A stretch of 64,000 bases of DNA from VFJQ01 sp044226525 (lineage in GTDB: Bacteria; Verrucomicrobiota; Verrucomicrobiia; Chthoniobacterales; Chthoniobacteraceae). Where the stretch lies: the NCBI GenBank assembly GCA_044226525.1, contig JBGAGV010000026.1, forward strand, positions 70,991 to 134,990, in the 5' to 3' direction. Positions within the stretch are counted from its first letter, which is position 1; every line of letters begins with the position of its first letter. The notes below the pieces were generated by a model. The model was not told where the DNA came from and did no database searches. It saw nothing but the letters and a program-made list of their open reading frames with translations. Shown here piece after piece: positions 1 to 9,239 of this stretch. The position numbers were made by a program, and so were the translations under genes.

Positions 1-3000
1 CAAACGTGCTGGTTCCGTTTGGCGAGGTGGCACCGATCCAGTAGCGAATGCGATTGCCAGTCGGATGGAGGCGATTGAGGGAATCGCGAAGGAATTGATC
101 TTCCGCGGCGCTGGTCACCGTGGCGAGATGCCCTCCCGCCTTCGCTGCCTGCTGACGGGCCTCTTCCCACGACTTAGCGTCGGGCACGATCCGGTAACGA
201 TGCCCAGCAAAGGAGAGCACGTCGGCAGCAGCCTGTGACAGAGCGGCATTGGTGCTGGCGGTATCCTCCCACTCGACGAGGAAGCCGATCGACGGGACGG
301 TGGTGTTATCGATCCGATCGTCCCAGGCAATACCCTCGCTGCGGCGCATGTATTGAAGGTTGTGGGAGTCGCCGCGCCCGTTGGGCTGGCCTGGCATCCA
401 GTTCGTGTAAGCGAAGGGCTCACCGGTGATCCATTTCCAGTCGTTGCCTTGGAGGAGGCCGCCGATGTGCATGCCGTCGTTGTTGTTGGCGAAAGCGCCA
501 CGGAAGGTCTGGATGATCCAATCGTTCTCTGCCTTGCTGGTGACGGTAGCGAGGTGTCCGCCCATCTGCTCGGCTTTGGCTTTGGCTGCGGGCCAGGAAA
601 GAGCGCCCGCCACGAACTGATAACGATGGCCGCCGAAGGTGGAAGGTTTACCAGAAGTGCCGGCGGAATCGGCACTGGCGCTGGCGTTGTCCCACTCCAC
701 GATGAAGCCCTTGATGCCGGGCAGGCTCGACCCCTTGTCGAGGGCGCGGTCGTCCCAGCCGATGCTCCCGTCCTTGCGCCAATATTGCAGGAACTGGCTA
801 TCGGCCGGGCCGTCGGGGCAGTTCGGAAGCCAGCCGGTATAGGTGAATGGCTCGCCGGTGACCCATTTCCACCCGGCACCGTCGCGGAAGCCGCCGAGGA
901 GGAGGTTGTGATTGGTTTCGGAGGCGTAAGGACCGAAATTAAATTTGATGAACTCGTCCTCTTCCTTGCTGGTGATGGTGACGAGATGCCCGCCCATCTG
1001 CTCGGCTTTAGCTTTGGCTTCCGACCAAGTGATCGCACCGGCCACAAACTGGTAGCGATGCCCGCGGAAAGTCAGGGGCTCGCTGCTACTGGGACGCGGT
1101 CCGTCGAGGTTGAGGTATTCGACCTTTTCCACCAGCAGATCGGTATCGCGCCCGCAGTCGAGGGAGAAAAGGCCTTTTGCGGTGGTGGGTTCGGGAGCTT
1201 CGAGGACGCTGCGACCGTCGAGCCAGACGATGAGCTTTCCGTCGCGGCGAGAGAGTCCGAAATCCGTCGCCGGCCCATCGGGGGTGAAGATCGGTCCAGA
1301 CTTCGAGGCGAGGACAGTCTGGGTTCCGTCCGGTGTCGTGTAAGTGAGATAGATATCCGCACTGCGGAAGCCGGTGTGAAAAAAGCCGCCCTCCTCTAGA
1401 AAGATTTTCAGGCTCGGACCGACCGCTTTGGTGCTGATGGCGCGCACTTTGACGCCACCACTTCGCACGGGGAAAACCGGAAACCTCCAGTGGGCTCCAC
1501 TCGGAAAGTGGTAGCCGCGCGCGGTGTGCTCGGCTTTGGCGATCACGTCTTTAAGGGGCGACTCGAGGAAGGCGTCGGTCCACCCGCCTGAGGCATCGAA
1601 GGACGAAGAAGGGGCTGCGGTCTTAGTAGTGGTCACCCCCAAGAGTTTGAGTGCGTCGGTTTCGGGGAGGCCATCGAGGTCGAGCCACTCGATGCTGGCG
1701 AAACGGGCGTCGTTGGCCTGGACGGCGAGTTTGCCGCCAGTAGCGGGTTTGTCGTCCTCCGCGGTGCCAAGCAACTGGCCATTGAGCCAGATGGCGTGGG
1801 TTTGACCGATTGAGGCGAGTTGGAGGCGGACCTGGTCGCGTGGTTTGAAAGGCGTGGTGACCGGGAATTTCCGCAGCATGGTGCCGGGCGCGCCGGGTGC
1901 CTGCGAAGCGAAGTCCACATTCCCCGGCCAGAGGGAGATGTAATATTGCCCCCCGGAGCTGCCGAGGCGGGTGACCACGCGCGCGCCGGTCGGTGATTCG
2001 TCCACGATCACCGTCGCGCGCACTGCGCCGTTGACGGGGCGCACATGAGGGCCGAACGTTTCGTTGCTGCGGAGGTGAAGCGTGCCGCTTTCCACTGCGG
2101 AACCTCGGCTCCAGCCGGGATTGGTGATCTTCGCGAAATCCATGGATTGCCACTCAGGAGTAGTCGTGGAGGACGGTGCAGCGGGCGTCCGCTCGAGCGA
2201 GCGAATGCGGATGTTGCGATAGGAGATGTCTTTGGAAGCGCTTTGCAAGACGATGGCGCCTTGTCGCGGGAGGGAGGGAAACTGACTGGCCTCGCCAAAG
2301 CCGGACTGCGCCACAACGGCAGGCCATGCCTGATGATCATCGAAGTCGTAGCGGCAGACGAGGCGATCGTTAATCCAGTGTTCCGCCTTGCCCCACCGGA
2401 CGATGAGCCGCGCGCGGTTCCATTCGCCCGGCGTGGGCGTAACGTCCTCGGTGGGCGTGATGACGTGAAAAAGGCTGCCGGTCGGCCAGGCGCGATCACC
2501 GCGCGGGCCGCAGAGCTGAAACTCGGGATACTTGATCGGATACTCGCCCTGCGCGGTCGGTGGGACGTGATAGAAAATGCCGCCGTTGCCGCCTTCGGAC
2601 ACGCGCCATTCCAGCGTCAGTTCGAAGTCGGCGAATTGATCCTGACTGATGATGCTGCCGCGATTGCCGCCGAGAATAGCGCCCTCGGAGATCGACCAAT
2701 CGGAAGGCACGTCGGCACCGCCGAGTTTTTTCCAGCCGGCGAAGGAACGACCATCGAAAAGCGAGCGGAAGTCGGCGGAGTTTGCGGGAGCGCTCGTCGC
2801 AGTCGTGCTCGGCGCGGTGGGCGCAGTTCCGGTGAAAGGGCGCACTTCCGCGCGGTGGAAGAGGACGGCGCGGCCGTAGCTACCGATGCCGAGGTGGCGT
2901 TCGTCGCGGAGTTGAGCGGAGCCTTCCTTGCTGAAACGTTTGAAGTCGCCGGACCAGGAAACGAGTTCGCGGCCATCGAGGAAGGCGCGCAAACCGGCGC

Positions 3001-4603
3001 GGCGGACCTCGACGCGAGTGGTGTAGCGGCGGCCGATCTCCAAGGTCGGGCCTTCCCGGGTCACTTCGGCCTTTGGATTCGCACCATCCAGCGTCGAAAA
3101 GGAATAGACGGCGGGAGAGCGCCCGTAGGCGTTGAGCTTCCACATGAAGGACGAGCCACTGGCGCGAAGGTGAATGTCCACGTTTTTCCCGTCGGACTTC
3201 GGCGTGAAAGCGACCTCGAAATCGTATTCGTCCGGCGGTTCGTAAGGGAACTCGCACCGGGCGAATCCCTGGGCGGCGTCGAGCGAAAGCCCGTCGGGTT
3301 TCACGCTCCACTCGCCGGCGGCGACGTCGCGGGAAAGCTGCACGGTCGGGAGGAGATTGACGACGCCATTCACCGCGACCGTGGCGGCGGCGACCCGCTT
3401 CTCGGAGGCCGTGGGCTTTTTGCTTTTGCCGAGGGCAAAGAAGGCTACGCCAGCGCCGACGACCACGACGGCGAGCAGACCGGCCCAGAGCAGGCCGTAG
3501 CTGGCGGCGGGTTCTTTCTCCATGTCACCGACTTTTTGCCACGCCTGCACCACCGCGCTCGGCCCGGCGGAAGTGATGCCGCTCTCGAGTTGCTCCCGCA
3601 CCATCTCCATCTCGGCGATGAGATCGTCGTAGCTGGGATGACGTTCGCGAGGAAATTTCTTCAGCATGCGGCCCACCAGCCGCACGAGCGGCATGGGGCA
3701 ACTCGGCAACGCCTTCAGGATGGCCGGCAGCGGCGCGTGCAGGTGCTGGTGAATGATGGTGTGCCCATCGCGCCCTTCGTAGGGCGGCTTGCCCGTGAGC
3801 AATTCGTAAAGTGTGCAACCGAGCGAATAGATGTCGCTGCGGAAATCGAGCTGCTTGTCGCCCCGCCCCTGCTCGGGGCTCATGTAGAGCGGCGTGCCCA
3901 GCGAAGTGCCCGTCTGCGTGACGCCAGTCGTATTGGCCAGCAGACTCTTCGCGAGGCCGAGATCGCCCAGCTTCACTTCGCCTGCATTCGAGAGGTAAAT
4001 ATTGGCGGGCTTGATGTCGCGATGAATGAGCTGCGCCGCGTCCCACCCGCACTGGAGGGCGCGCGCTACGTCGGCGCAGATCCGCAGCGCTTCGCTCATC
4101 GACACCGGCTCGCGCTTCATCCGCTGGCGCAGATTTTCGCCCTCGATCAGCTCCATCGCGATGTAGTGGCACCCATCCGCCTGCCCCGAGGAAAAGACGC
4201 GCACGAGATTCGGGTGATTCAGACTCGCCGCTACCTTCGCCTCCCGCTGGAAGCGCGCGACGTAATCCTCGTCCTCCTCATATTGCTGCGGCAGCACTTT
4301 TAATGCGACGATGCGCCCGAGTGAAATCTGCCGGGCGCGATACACCGCGCCCATCCCGCCCTGGCCGAGTTTGTCGATTACCTCGAAATCGCCGATCGTG
4401 CCCATCTGCGGCTGTGCCGGCGCCATGCCAAATCCTGGCGTGCGAAAAGGCGTCGGCGCGTGCACCTCGACTGGCATCTGCAGATCTTCCGGCGCCACCA
4501 TCGTGCCGCGCGATTCGGCTTCACACACCTCGCATAACGCTCCCGCGGGAAAGTCATCGGGCAGAGGGGCGGCACAGGCGGGACAGGTCTTCGAAAGACT
4601 CAT
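1..4603 (-). CDS. Membrane Ser/Thr protein kinase with DUF1080-like and C-type lectin ectodomain (3' end outside window)
   Basis: The frame is open from the ATG at 4603 to the window edge (1534 codons), so the C-terminus is missing. It starts with a short two-CxxC stretch (CPAC, CEVC; residues 7-27). A Hanks-type kinase domain follows: glycine loop GQGGMGAVYRA at about 80-90, ATP lysine in VALK near 102, catalytic HRDIKPAN at 194-201 and DLG in place of DFG at 214-216. One membrane segment lies at about 369-391. The outer part has a laminin-G/concanavalin-like stretch (about 410-590), a DUF1080 (3-keto-disaccharide hydrolase/GH16-like) domain (about 610-805), another beta-rich stretch, and C-type lectin-like domains at about 1178-1303, 1322-1448 and from 1463 (cut). 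Inference: a cytoplasmic kinase controlled by a carbohydrate-binding outer part. Substrates are unknown. It lies 90 bases downstream of the exported-protein gene at the end of the hopanoid run. Confidence 0.9.
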   Translation of the reverse strand, partial: MSLSKTCPACAAPLPDDFPAGALCEVCEAESRGTMVAPEDLQMPVEVHAPTPFRTPGFGMAPAQPQMGTIGDFEVIDKLGQGGMGAVYRARQISLGRIVALKVLPQQYEEDEDYVARFQREAKVAASLNHPNLVRVFSSGQADGCHYIAMELIEGENLRQRMKREPVSMSEALRICADVARALQCGWDAAQLIHRDIKPANIYLSNAGEVKLGDLGLAKSLLANTTGVTQTGTSLGTPLYMSPEQGRGDKQLDFRSDIYSLGCTLYELLTGKPPYEGRDGHTIIHQHLHAPLPAILKALPSCPMPLVRLVGRMLKKFPRERHPSYDDLIAEMEMVREQLESGITSAGPSAVVQAWQKVGDMEKEPAASYGLLWAGLLAVVVVGAGVAFFALGKSKKPTASEKRVAAATVAVNGVVNLLPTVQLSRDVAAGEWSVKPDGLSLDAAQGFARCEFPYEPPDEYDFEVAFTPKSDGKNVDIHLRASGSSFMWKLNAYGRSPAVYSFSTLDGANPKAEVTREGPTLEIGRRYTTRVEVRRAGLRAFLDGRELVSWSGDFKRFSKEGSAQLRDERHLGIGSYGRAVLFHRAEVRPFTGTAPTAPSTTATSAPANSADFRSLFDGRSFAGWKKLGGADVPSDWSISEGAILGGNRGSIISQDQFADFELTLEWRVSEGGNGGIFYHVPPTAQGEYPIKYPEFQLCGPRGDRAWPTGSLFHVITPTEDVTPTPGEWNRARLIVRWGKAEHWINDRLVCRYDFDDHQAWPAVVAQSGFGEASQFPSLPRQGAIVLQSASKDISYRNIRIRSLERTPAAPSSTTTPEWQSMDFAKITNPGWSRGSAVESGTLHLRSNETFGPHVRPVNGAVRATVIVDESPTGARVVTRLGSSGGQYYISLWPGNVDFASQAPGAPGTMLRKFPVTTPFKPRDQVRLQLASIGQTHAIWLNGQLLGTAEDDKPATGGKLAVQANDARFASIEWLDLDGLPETDALKLLGVTTTKTAAPSSSFDASGGWTDAFLESPLKDVIAKAEHTARGYHFPSGAHWRFPVFPVRSGGVKVRAISTKAVGPSLKIFLEEGGFFHTGFRSADIYLTYTTPDGTQTVLASKSGPIFTPDGPATDFGLSRRDGKLIVWLDGRSVLEAPEPTTAKGLFSLDCGRDTDLLVEKVEYLNLDGPRPSSSEPLTFRGHRYQFVAGAITWSEAKAKAEQMGGHLVTITSKEEDEFIKFNFGPYASETNHNLLLGGFRDGAGWKWVTGEPFTYTGWLPNCPDGPADSQFLQYWRKDGSIGWDDRALDKGSSLPGIKGFIVEWDNASASADSAGTSGKPSTFGGHRYQFVAGALSWPAAKAKAEQMGGHLATVTSKAENDWIIQTFRGAFANNNDGMHIGGLLQGNDWKWITGEPFAYTNWMPGQPNGRGDSHNLQYMRRSEGIAWDDRIDNTTVPSIGFLVEWEDTASTNAALSQAAADVLSFAGHRYRIVPDAKSWEEARQQAAKAGGHLATVTSAAEDQFLRDSLNRLHPTGNRIRYWIGATSPNGTSTF

Positions 4604-4693
4604 GGAAGAGGCCCGTTTTTAGGCGGGCGTCGTGGGTGGAGCAAGTGTCTTGCATCTTCGCGCTCACTCTCGCGAAAAGCTGGGAATGTGGCG

Positions 4694-5671
4694 TTATTCC
4701 CAGGCCAGCTTCGTGGCGTCTTGCTGGAAAAGGCGAACCGACCTTTCAAGGTCGCTCTTCATCATCATCGAAGCGACCTGTCGCTTGATGCCGAAGCCTC
4801 CTGCAAGTTGCGGTGACGAAACAAAACACACCTGCGATGCCAATGTGCAGGGCTGGCCTTCGAGCGTGATCGGGACGAGTTCGGACAGGGTGAGCGAGGT
4901 GAAATAACCGCTGCTCGCATAGAAGGTGACTTCGAGGGCCTGCCGCCGGTCCCCCACGGCTCGGGAGCTATTGGCTCCCAACTCGACAGTGGCGGTCCCG
5001 TTCACCTTCGATATCCCCCAGCGAAATGTCGCCGGCCATGCGGCCGGTTCGGTGGAGAGGAGCGGCTTCAACAACTCGGCAAAATGTTGCGCAATCTTCG
5101 GCTCCTCTTTCAGCAGGCTCGCGATCTCGCTGCGAATGCTCTGGCCGTTCACGCTCCCCAGGTCACCCTGCGCCGCCGCCGCACTCCAGCGCGAGCGCAG
5201 CACGGATGCAAAAAATTGCTGAGCCTCTTCCGGCGAGTTGGAGCGGGGGAGCTGTGAGCGTTCCGCCGGGGTCAGTTGGAGATCGTCGCCTTTCGGCACG
5301 CTGGCGAGCAGATGTCGCATGGCGCTATTTTTCCCAGCGAATGAAAGCCGCTCGAAACCGGCTTCGCTCTCGGTGCGAAACGTATGATATTGATAAGTTT
5401 CGAGCTCTGGATGCATCGCCGGATCGCATTCGAGCATCGCGCGTAACGCCGTGTCCACCGGGACACGCACCACGGCCATCGTCTGCCCCGAGAGGCCGCG
5501 TGCAAAGGACATCGAGGCATTGCACTGCACCACGGGTTTGCCGCTGGCGAGCTTGCCGAGATCGGGTCTGGGCAGGTCGCTCCACGGTGCCAGTTCGGTC
5601 GCGGAATCGGACGGCTGTCCCAGTGCACCGCACCCCAGACCGAAGATCGCGAAAAGAAAAGCTCGCTGCAC
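4694..5671 (-). CDS. Exported protein of unknown function at the end of the hopanoid run
   Basis: 325 residues from a GTG at 5671, eight bases after the stop of the squalene-hopene cyclase gene. I prefer this start because it opens directly into a hydrophobic signal-like stretch (MQRAFLFAIFGLGCGALG) and fits the tight spacing. A longer reading frame upstream would be antisense-like inside shc and is rejected. The mature part is soluble, mixed alpha/beta, with no motif I recognise. The cysteine at residue 14 does not sit in a clean lipobox, so a lipoprotein is only possible. Position suggests co-transcription with hpnH and shc, hence a role in hopanoid handling or the cell envelope, but this is guilt by association only. 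Confidence 0.75.
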   Translation of the reverse strand: MQRAFLFAIFGLGCGALGQPSDSATELAPWSDLPRPDLGKLASGKPVVQCNASMSFARGLSGQTMAVVRVPVDTALRAMLECDPAMHPELETYQYHTFRTESEAGFERLSFAGKNSAMRHLLASVPKGDDLQLTPAERSQLPRSNSPEEAQQFFASVLRSRWSAAAAQGDLGSVNGQSIRSEIASLLKEEPKIAQHFAELLKPLLSTEPAAWPATFRWGISKVNGTATVELGANSSRAVGDRRQALEVTFYASSGYFTSLTLSELVPITLEGQPCTLASQVCFVSSPQLAGGFGIKRQVASMMMKSDLERSVRLFQQDATKLAWE

Positions 5672-5679
5672 GCCCCGGT

Positions 5680-7671
5680 CTAGCGCGCGGGTTTCGGCAG
5701 CCGGTAGTGGCTCGGCTGGTGGAAGACGCCGCTGCGGTAATTCGCCACCGTGGCCAGCGCCAGCAGCGGGAAGTTGTTCCGATACATGTCGTATTTCAGA
5801 TAGAACACACGCGGGAATCCCGTGCCGGTCGTCTCTGCTTCCGACCAGGACCCATCGGCGTTTTGCTTGCGGGTGAGATACTCGACGCCGCGCGTGATCG
5901 CATGGGAATGCGGATCGCCCGCCGCGCACAGGCCCATCAGCGCCCACGCCGTCTGCGACGGGGTGCTCACACCTTTGCCCTTCAGCGTCGGGTCGTCGTA
6001 AGTCGCGCACGTTTCGCCCCAGCCGCCGTCTTCGTTCTGGCAGCTCGCCAGCCATTCCTTCGCGCGCACGATCCAATCCTGCCGCATGTCTTCACCCACC
6101 GCCCGCAGTCCGCGGAGCACCTGCCACGTCCCGTAAATATAGTTCACGCCCCAGCGCCCATACCACGAGCCGTCTTCCTCCTGCGTCTCGCGCAGATGAC
6201 GCAGTGCCCGCCGCACCAGCGGGAGGGTGCGATCGACGCCGATATAGCCGAGCAATTCCAGCGTGCGTCCCGTCAGGTCGCTGCACGTCGGATCGAGAAT
6301 CGCGTTGTGATCGGCAAACGGCACGTCTTCGAGCCAGCGCTTCGTTACTTCCTTGTCGAACGCGCCCCAGCCACCGTCGCGGCACTGGAAGCTGAGCAGC
6401 CACGGCACGGCACGCCCGAAAAGCTCCTCCAGCGCCTGCGCATCGCGCGGCTGTGCCAGCCGCAATGCCATCAGCACCATCGCGGTGTCGTCGGTGTCGG
6501 GGTAGTGGACGTTGTTGAACTCGAAGGCCCAGCCACTCGCGACAGGATGCGGGTTCTTGATCGACCAATCGCTCCGAATGCGCACCTCCTTGTTCGCCAG
6601 CCACTGCGCCGCTCGCTGCACGGCGGGGTGATCGCTCGGCAACCCCGATTCGAGCAGTGCGATCATCGTGATGGCCGTATCCCACACCGGGGAGAGGCAG
6701 GGCTGAATGCGGAAATCTTCCGGGTGATCGACAAATAATCCTTCGAAGTCGCGCACCGCTTTCTGCAGCACCGGATTGTCGTCCGGATACCCGAGTGACT
6801 TGAGCGCGATGATCGAATTGAGCATCGCCGGGAACACTGCGGCAAGTCCGTCGCTGCCGTCGCCCATGCGCTCTTTCATCCACGCCACGGCTTTGCGCAG
6901 CGCGCCGCGCCGCAGCGGTTTCAGCCCATGGCCATGCAGCTTTTTGAAGACCGCATCGACGCGCAGGAAGAAATTGCGCCACGTCAAGAAACGCCGGTCG
7001 CGCGGCAGCGAAAGATCGGTGTGCTCGAGCCCCGCAGGATACAGCTCATGTAATTGCAGCTCCGCCGGAAGCTGCCGCGTCGGTCGGAAATGATTGATGA
7101 TCGCCAGCGGGATGAGCATCGCCCGGCTCCACGAGGACATCTCGTAGATGTTGAAGAAAAACCAGTTCGGGAAGAGGACGAACTCCACCGGAATGGTCGG
7201 CAGATACTTCCACGGGAACTGGCCGAGCAACGCGAGGTAGAGTTTCGCGTAAGTATTCATCGCCGGGATGCCGCCCAGCCGCAGGATCGCCGCGCGCGCC
7301 TCGCGCATCCACGGCGCATTGGGCTGATGGCCAGCGAGCTTCAGGGCGAAATACGCCTTCACCGAGGCGTTTACTTCGCTTGGCCCGTTTTCGTAGGTGT
7401 TCCAGCCGCCGTCGGTGAGCTGCCGCCGCCGGATGTGCGCGATGCATTTTTCCTGGAGCACTTCATCGATCTTCTCCGCCCAGTGCATGAAGAGCACGTA
7501 GTCGGCGCACAGCGTGGCATCGACGATGAGTTCACCGACCCAGTAACCTTCCTCACATTGCAGCCGCAGCAGATTCTCCTGCGCGAGGCGAATCGCGGTG
7601 GGCAGGTCGCGTTGCGGTAGGGGGGGCTGCCCGAGGGCTTCGAAAATCTCGTCGTCTTGAATTTCTTCCAT
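5680..7671 (-). CDS. shc: Squalene-hopene cyclase
   Basis: 663 residues, the normal length of a bacterial squalene-hopene cyclase. The enzyme protonates squalene and folds it into hopene at the cytoplasmic membrane. The acid motif DxDD is present as DTDD at residues 392-395, and several QW-type repeats are visible (for example DGGWNTY near 87-93, RDGGWGAFDKE, EDGSWYGRWGVNYIYGTW). The start ATG at 7671 follows the hpnH stop by only 12 bases, so the two are almost certainly one transcript. The product would be the C30 skeleton on which HpnH acts. Confidence 0.97.
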   Translation of the reverse strand: MEEIQDDEIFEALGQPPLPQRDLPTAIRLAQENLLRLQCEEGYWVGELIVDATLCADYVLFMHWAEKIDEVLQEKCIAHIRRRQLTDGGWNTYENGPSEVNASVKAYFALKLAGHQPNAPWMREARAAILRLGGIPAMNTYAKLYLALLGQFPWKYLPTIPVEFVLFPNWFFFNIYEMSSWSRAMLIPLAIINHFRPTRQLPAELQLHELYPAGLEHTDLSLPRDRRFLTWRNFFLRVDAVFKKLHGHGLKPLRRGALRKAVAWMKERMGDGSDGLAAVFPAMLNSIIALKSLGYPDDNPVLQKAVRDFEGLFVDHPEDFRIQPCLSPVWDTAITMIALLESGLPSDHPAVQRAAQWLANKEVRIRSDWSIKNPHPVASGWAFEFNNVHYPDTDDTAMVLMALRLAQPRDAQALEELFGRAVPWLLSFQCRDGGWGAFDKEVTKRWLEDVPFADHNAILDPTCSDLTGRTLELLGYIGVDRTLPLVRRALRHLRETQEEDGSWYGRWGVNYIYGTWQVLRGLRAVGEDMRQDWIVRAKEWLASCQNEDGGWGETCATYDDPTLKGKGVSTPSQTAWALMGLCAAGDPHSHAITRGVEYLTRKQNADGSWSEAETTGTGFPRVFYLKYDMYRNNFPLLALATVANYRSGVFHQPSHYRLPKPAR

Positions 7672-7683
7672 CGAAGGGCGCGG

Positions 7684-8979
7684 CTAGGCTCCGACCAGGG
7701 GCTCCTGCTCCTGCTCCTTCTTGCCGGTCAGGTGACCGTTGCCCGCGCTCACACCATTGAAGGCATCGACCAGCCGGCCTTCGCCGTGGCCCACGGGCTT
7801 CGCGCCGAAGTTGAATGTGATGTTCTTCCACGTGTCGCCCGGCTTCGCGTCATGACCGAGCATGGCACTCGGCTCGTAGCCACAGTGCACCATGCAGTTG
7901 TCGCAACGTGGATCTTTCGCCACGCCATTTACCACGCCGTAGCGATCCCAGTCCACCTGCTCCAGCAACTCCGCGTAGCTCTTCCAATGGCCGTCGGTCA
8001 TCAGGTAGCACGGTCCTTTCCAGCCGCGCACGTTGCGGGTGGGAATCGCCCAAGCCGAGCAGGTGAGGTTCCGTTTGCCGGCGAGGAATTCGAGATAAAT
8101 CGGCGTGCCGAACAGCGTGAACCGGCGGCCCCATTTCTCGATGTTCTTGAACTTCTGCACCGTCATCTCCCGCGTCAGGAAGAAGTCCTCCGGCTGCAAA
8201 TCGAGCCGCTTCACCATGTCCTTCTTGGCCGCGTCGTATTCGTAGCCGGGCGAAATCGTGTGCCCATCCACCCCGAGTTCCTGCAGGTATTCGAACATCC
8301 GCTCGATCTCCTCCATGTCGGTCTCCTTGTAGATGGTCGTATTCGTCGCGACCTGGTAACCGAGAATCTTCGCCATCCGAATCGCGAGGATGCACTCCTT
8401 GAAGACGCCCTCACGTTCCACGATGAGGTCGTGCGTCCGCTCCAGTCCGTCGAGGTGCACGTTCCAATACATCCAGCGCGTAGGCGTGATCACCGGCTTC
8501 GACGCATCTTTCGGCCCCTTGCGAATCTCATCCGCGTCCTTGGCCGAAAGCAGATCCTCGTCGATGAGCCGCATCAGCTTGCGTTCCGTTGCCTTGGGCT
8601 CCTTCGCGTATTCTACTGCGAGATAATCCCGCATTTTCTTCCGCATGAACATCGCATTCGTGCAGATGTAAACGATGCGTCCCTGCTCGCGAAGCCCCTG
8701 CACTAGCGCTTCGATCTGCGGATAAATCAGCGGCTCTCCGCCGCAGATCGAGATCATCGGCGCGTTGCATTCCGCCGCTGCACCGAGGCAATCCTCCAGC
8801 GGCATCACGTCTTTGATCGACGTGGAGTATTCGCGAATGCGCCCGCACCCCGTGCAACTGAGATTGCAGGTGTGGAGCGGTTCCAGTTGCAGCACCGTTG
8901 CGAACCTGGGCGTGCGGCGAATTTTGTGTCCGATGATGTAAGCGGCGATCTTCGCGGTCAGGGCCAATGGAAATCTCAT
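7684..8979 (-). CDS. hpnH: Adenosyl-hopene transferase HpnH (radical SAM)
   Basis: 431 residues. HpnH couples 5'-deoxyadenosine to hopene, the first step towards side-chain (C35) hopanoids. The radical SAM cluster motif CxxxCxxC is seen as CNLSCTGC at residues 38-45, and the SAM-binding GGEP motif follows in ISICGGEPLIYP. The N-terminus (MRFPLALTAKIAAYIIGHK) is the amphipathic stretch usual for the family. The C-terminus has further cysteines (CDNCMVHCGYEP), also usual. It is first in the minus-strand run hpnH-shc-unknown exported protein, so its upstream gap (8980-9239) should carry the promoter. No hpnG or other hopanoid genes occur in the window. Confidence 0.96.
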   Translation of the reverse strand: MRFPLALTAKIAAYIIGHKIRRTPRFATVLQLEPLHTCNLSCTGCGRIREYSTSIKDVMPLEDCLGAAAECNAPMISICGGEPLIYPQIEALVQGLREQGRIVYICTNAMFMRKKMRDYLAVEYAKEPKATERKLMRLIDEDLLSAKDADEIRKGPKDASKPVITPTRWMYWNVHLDGLERTHDLIVEREGVFKECILAIRMAKILGYQVATNTTIYKETDMEEIERMFEYLQELGVDGHTISPGYEYDAAKKDMVKRLDLQPEDFFLTREMTVQKFKNIEKWGRRFTLFGTPIYLEFLAGKRNLTCSAWAIPTRNVRGWKGPCYLMTDGHWKSYAELLEQVDWDRYGVVNGVAKDPRCDNCMVHCGYEPSAMLGHDAKPGDTWKNITFNFGAKPVGHGEGRLVDAFNGVSAGNGHLTGKKEQEQEPLVGA

Positions 8980-9239
8980 GAAACGTGAAGTCGGTCGGTT
9001 GGAAGTGGTTGGCTGAAGTGACGGACTGGTGGCGGACCATTCTGCTGCGTCTCTAGTGGCCGCTGGCAGATGCCCCGGCTGCTTATCGGCGAACTCTGCC
9101 CCTTCCGTCCATCACTGTTTCAATGAGTTTTGCCTCATTTTCTCACTTGCGAGATCGGTGTTGCAAAACCAGCCACCCTTTCCAAACTCCCGCGCCTGAT
9201 CGCTCACCCTTTCCCGTCGAAAACCTTGGGCTGCCACGC

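Noticed and set aside
2045..4303. Long plus-strand reading frame opposite the kinase gene
   Set aside because: Antisense of a strongly coding gene; no family-like sequence, and the GC-rich third positions keep the frame open by chance.
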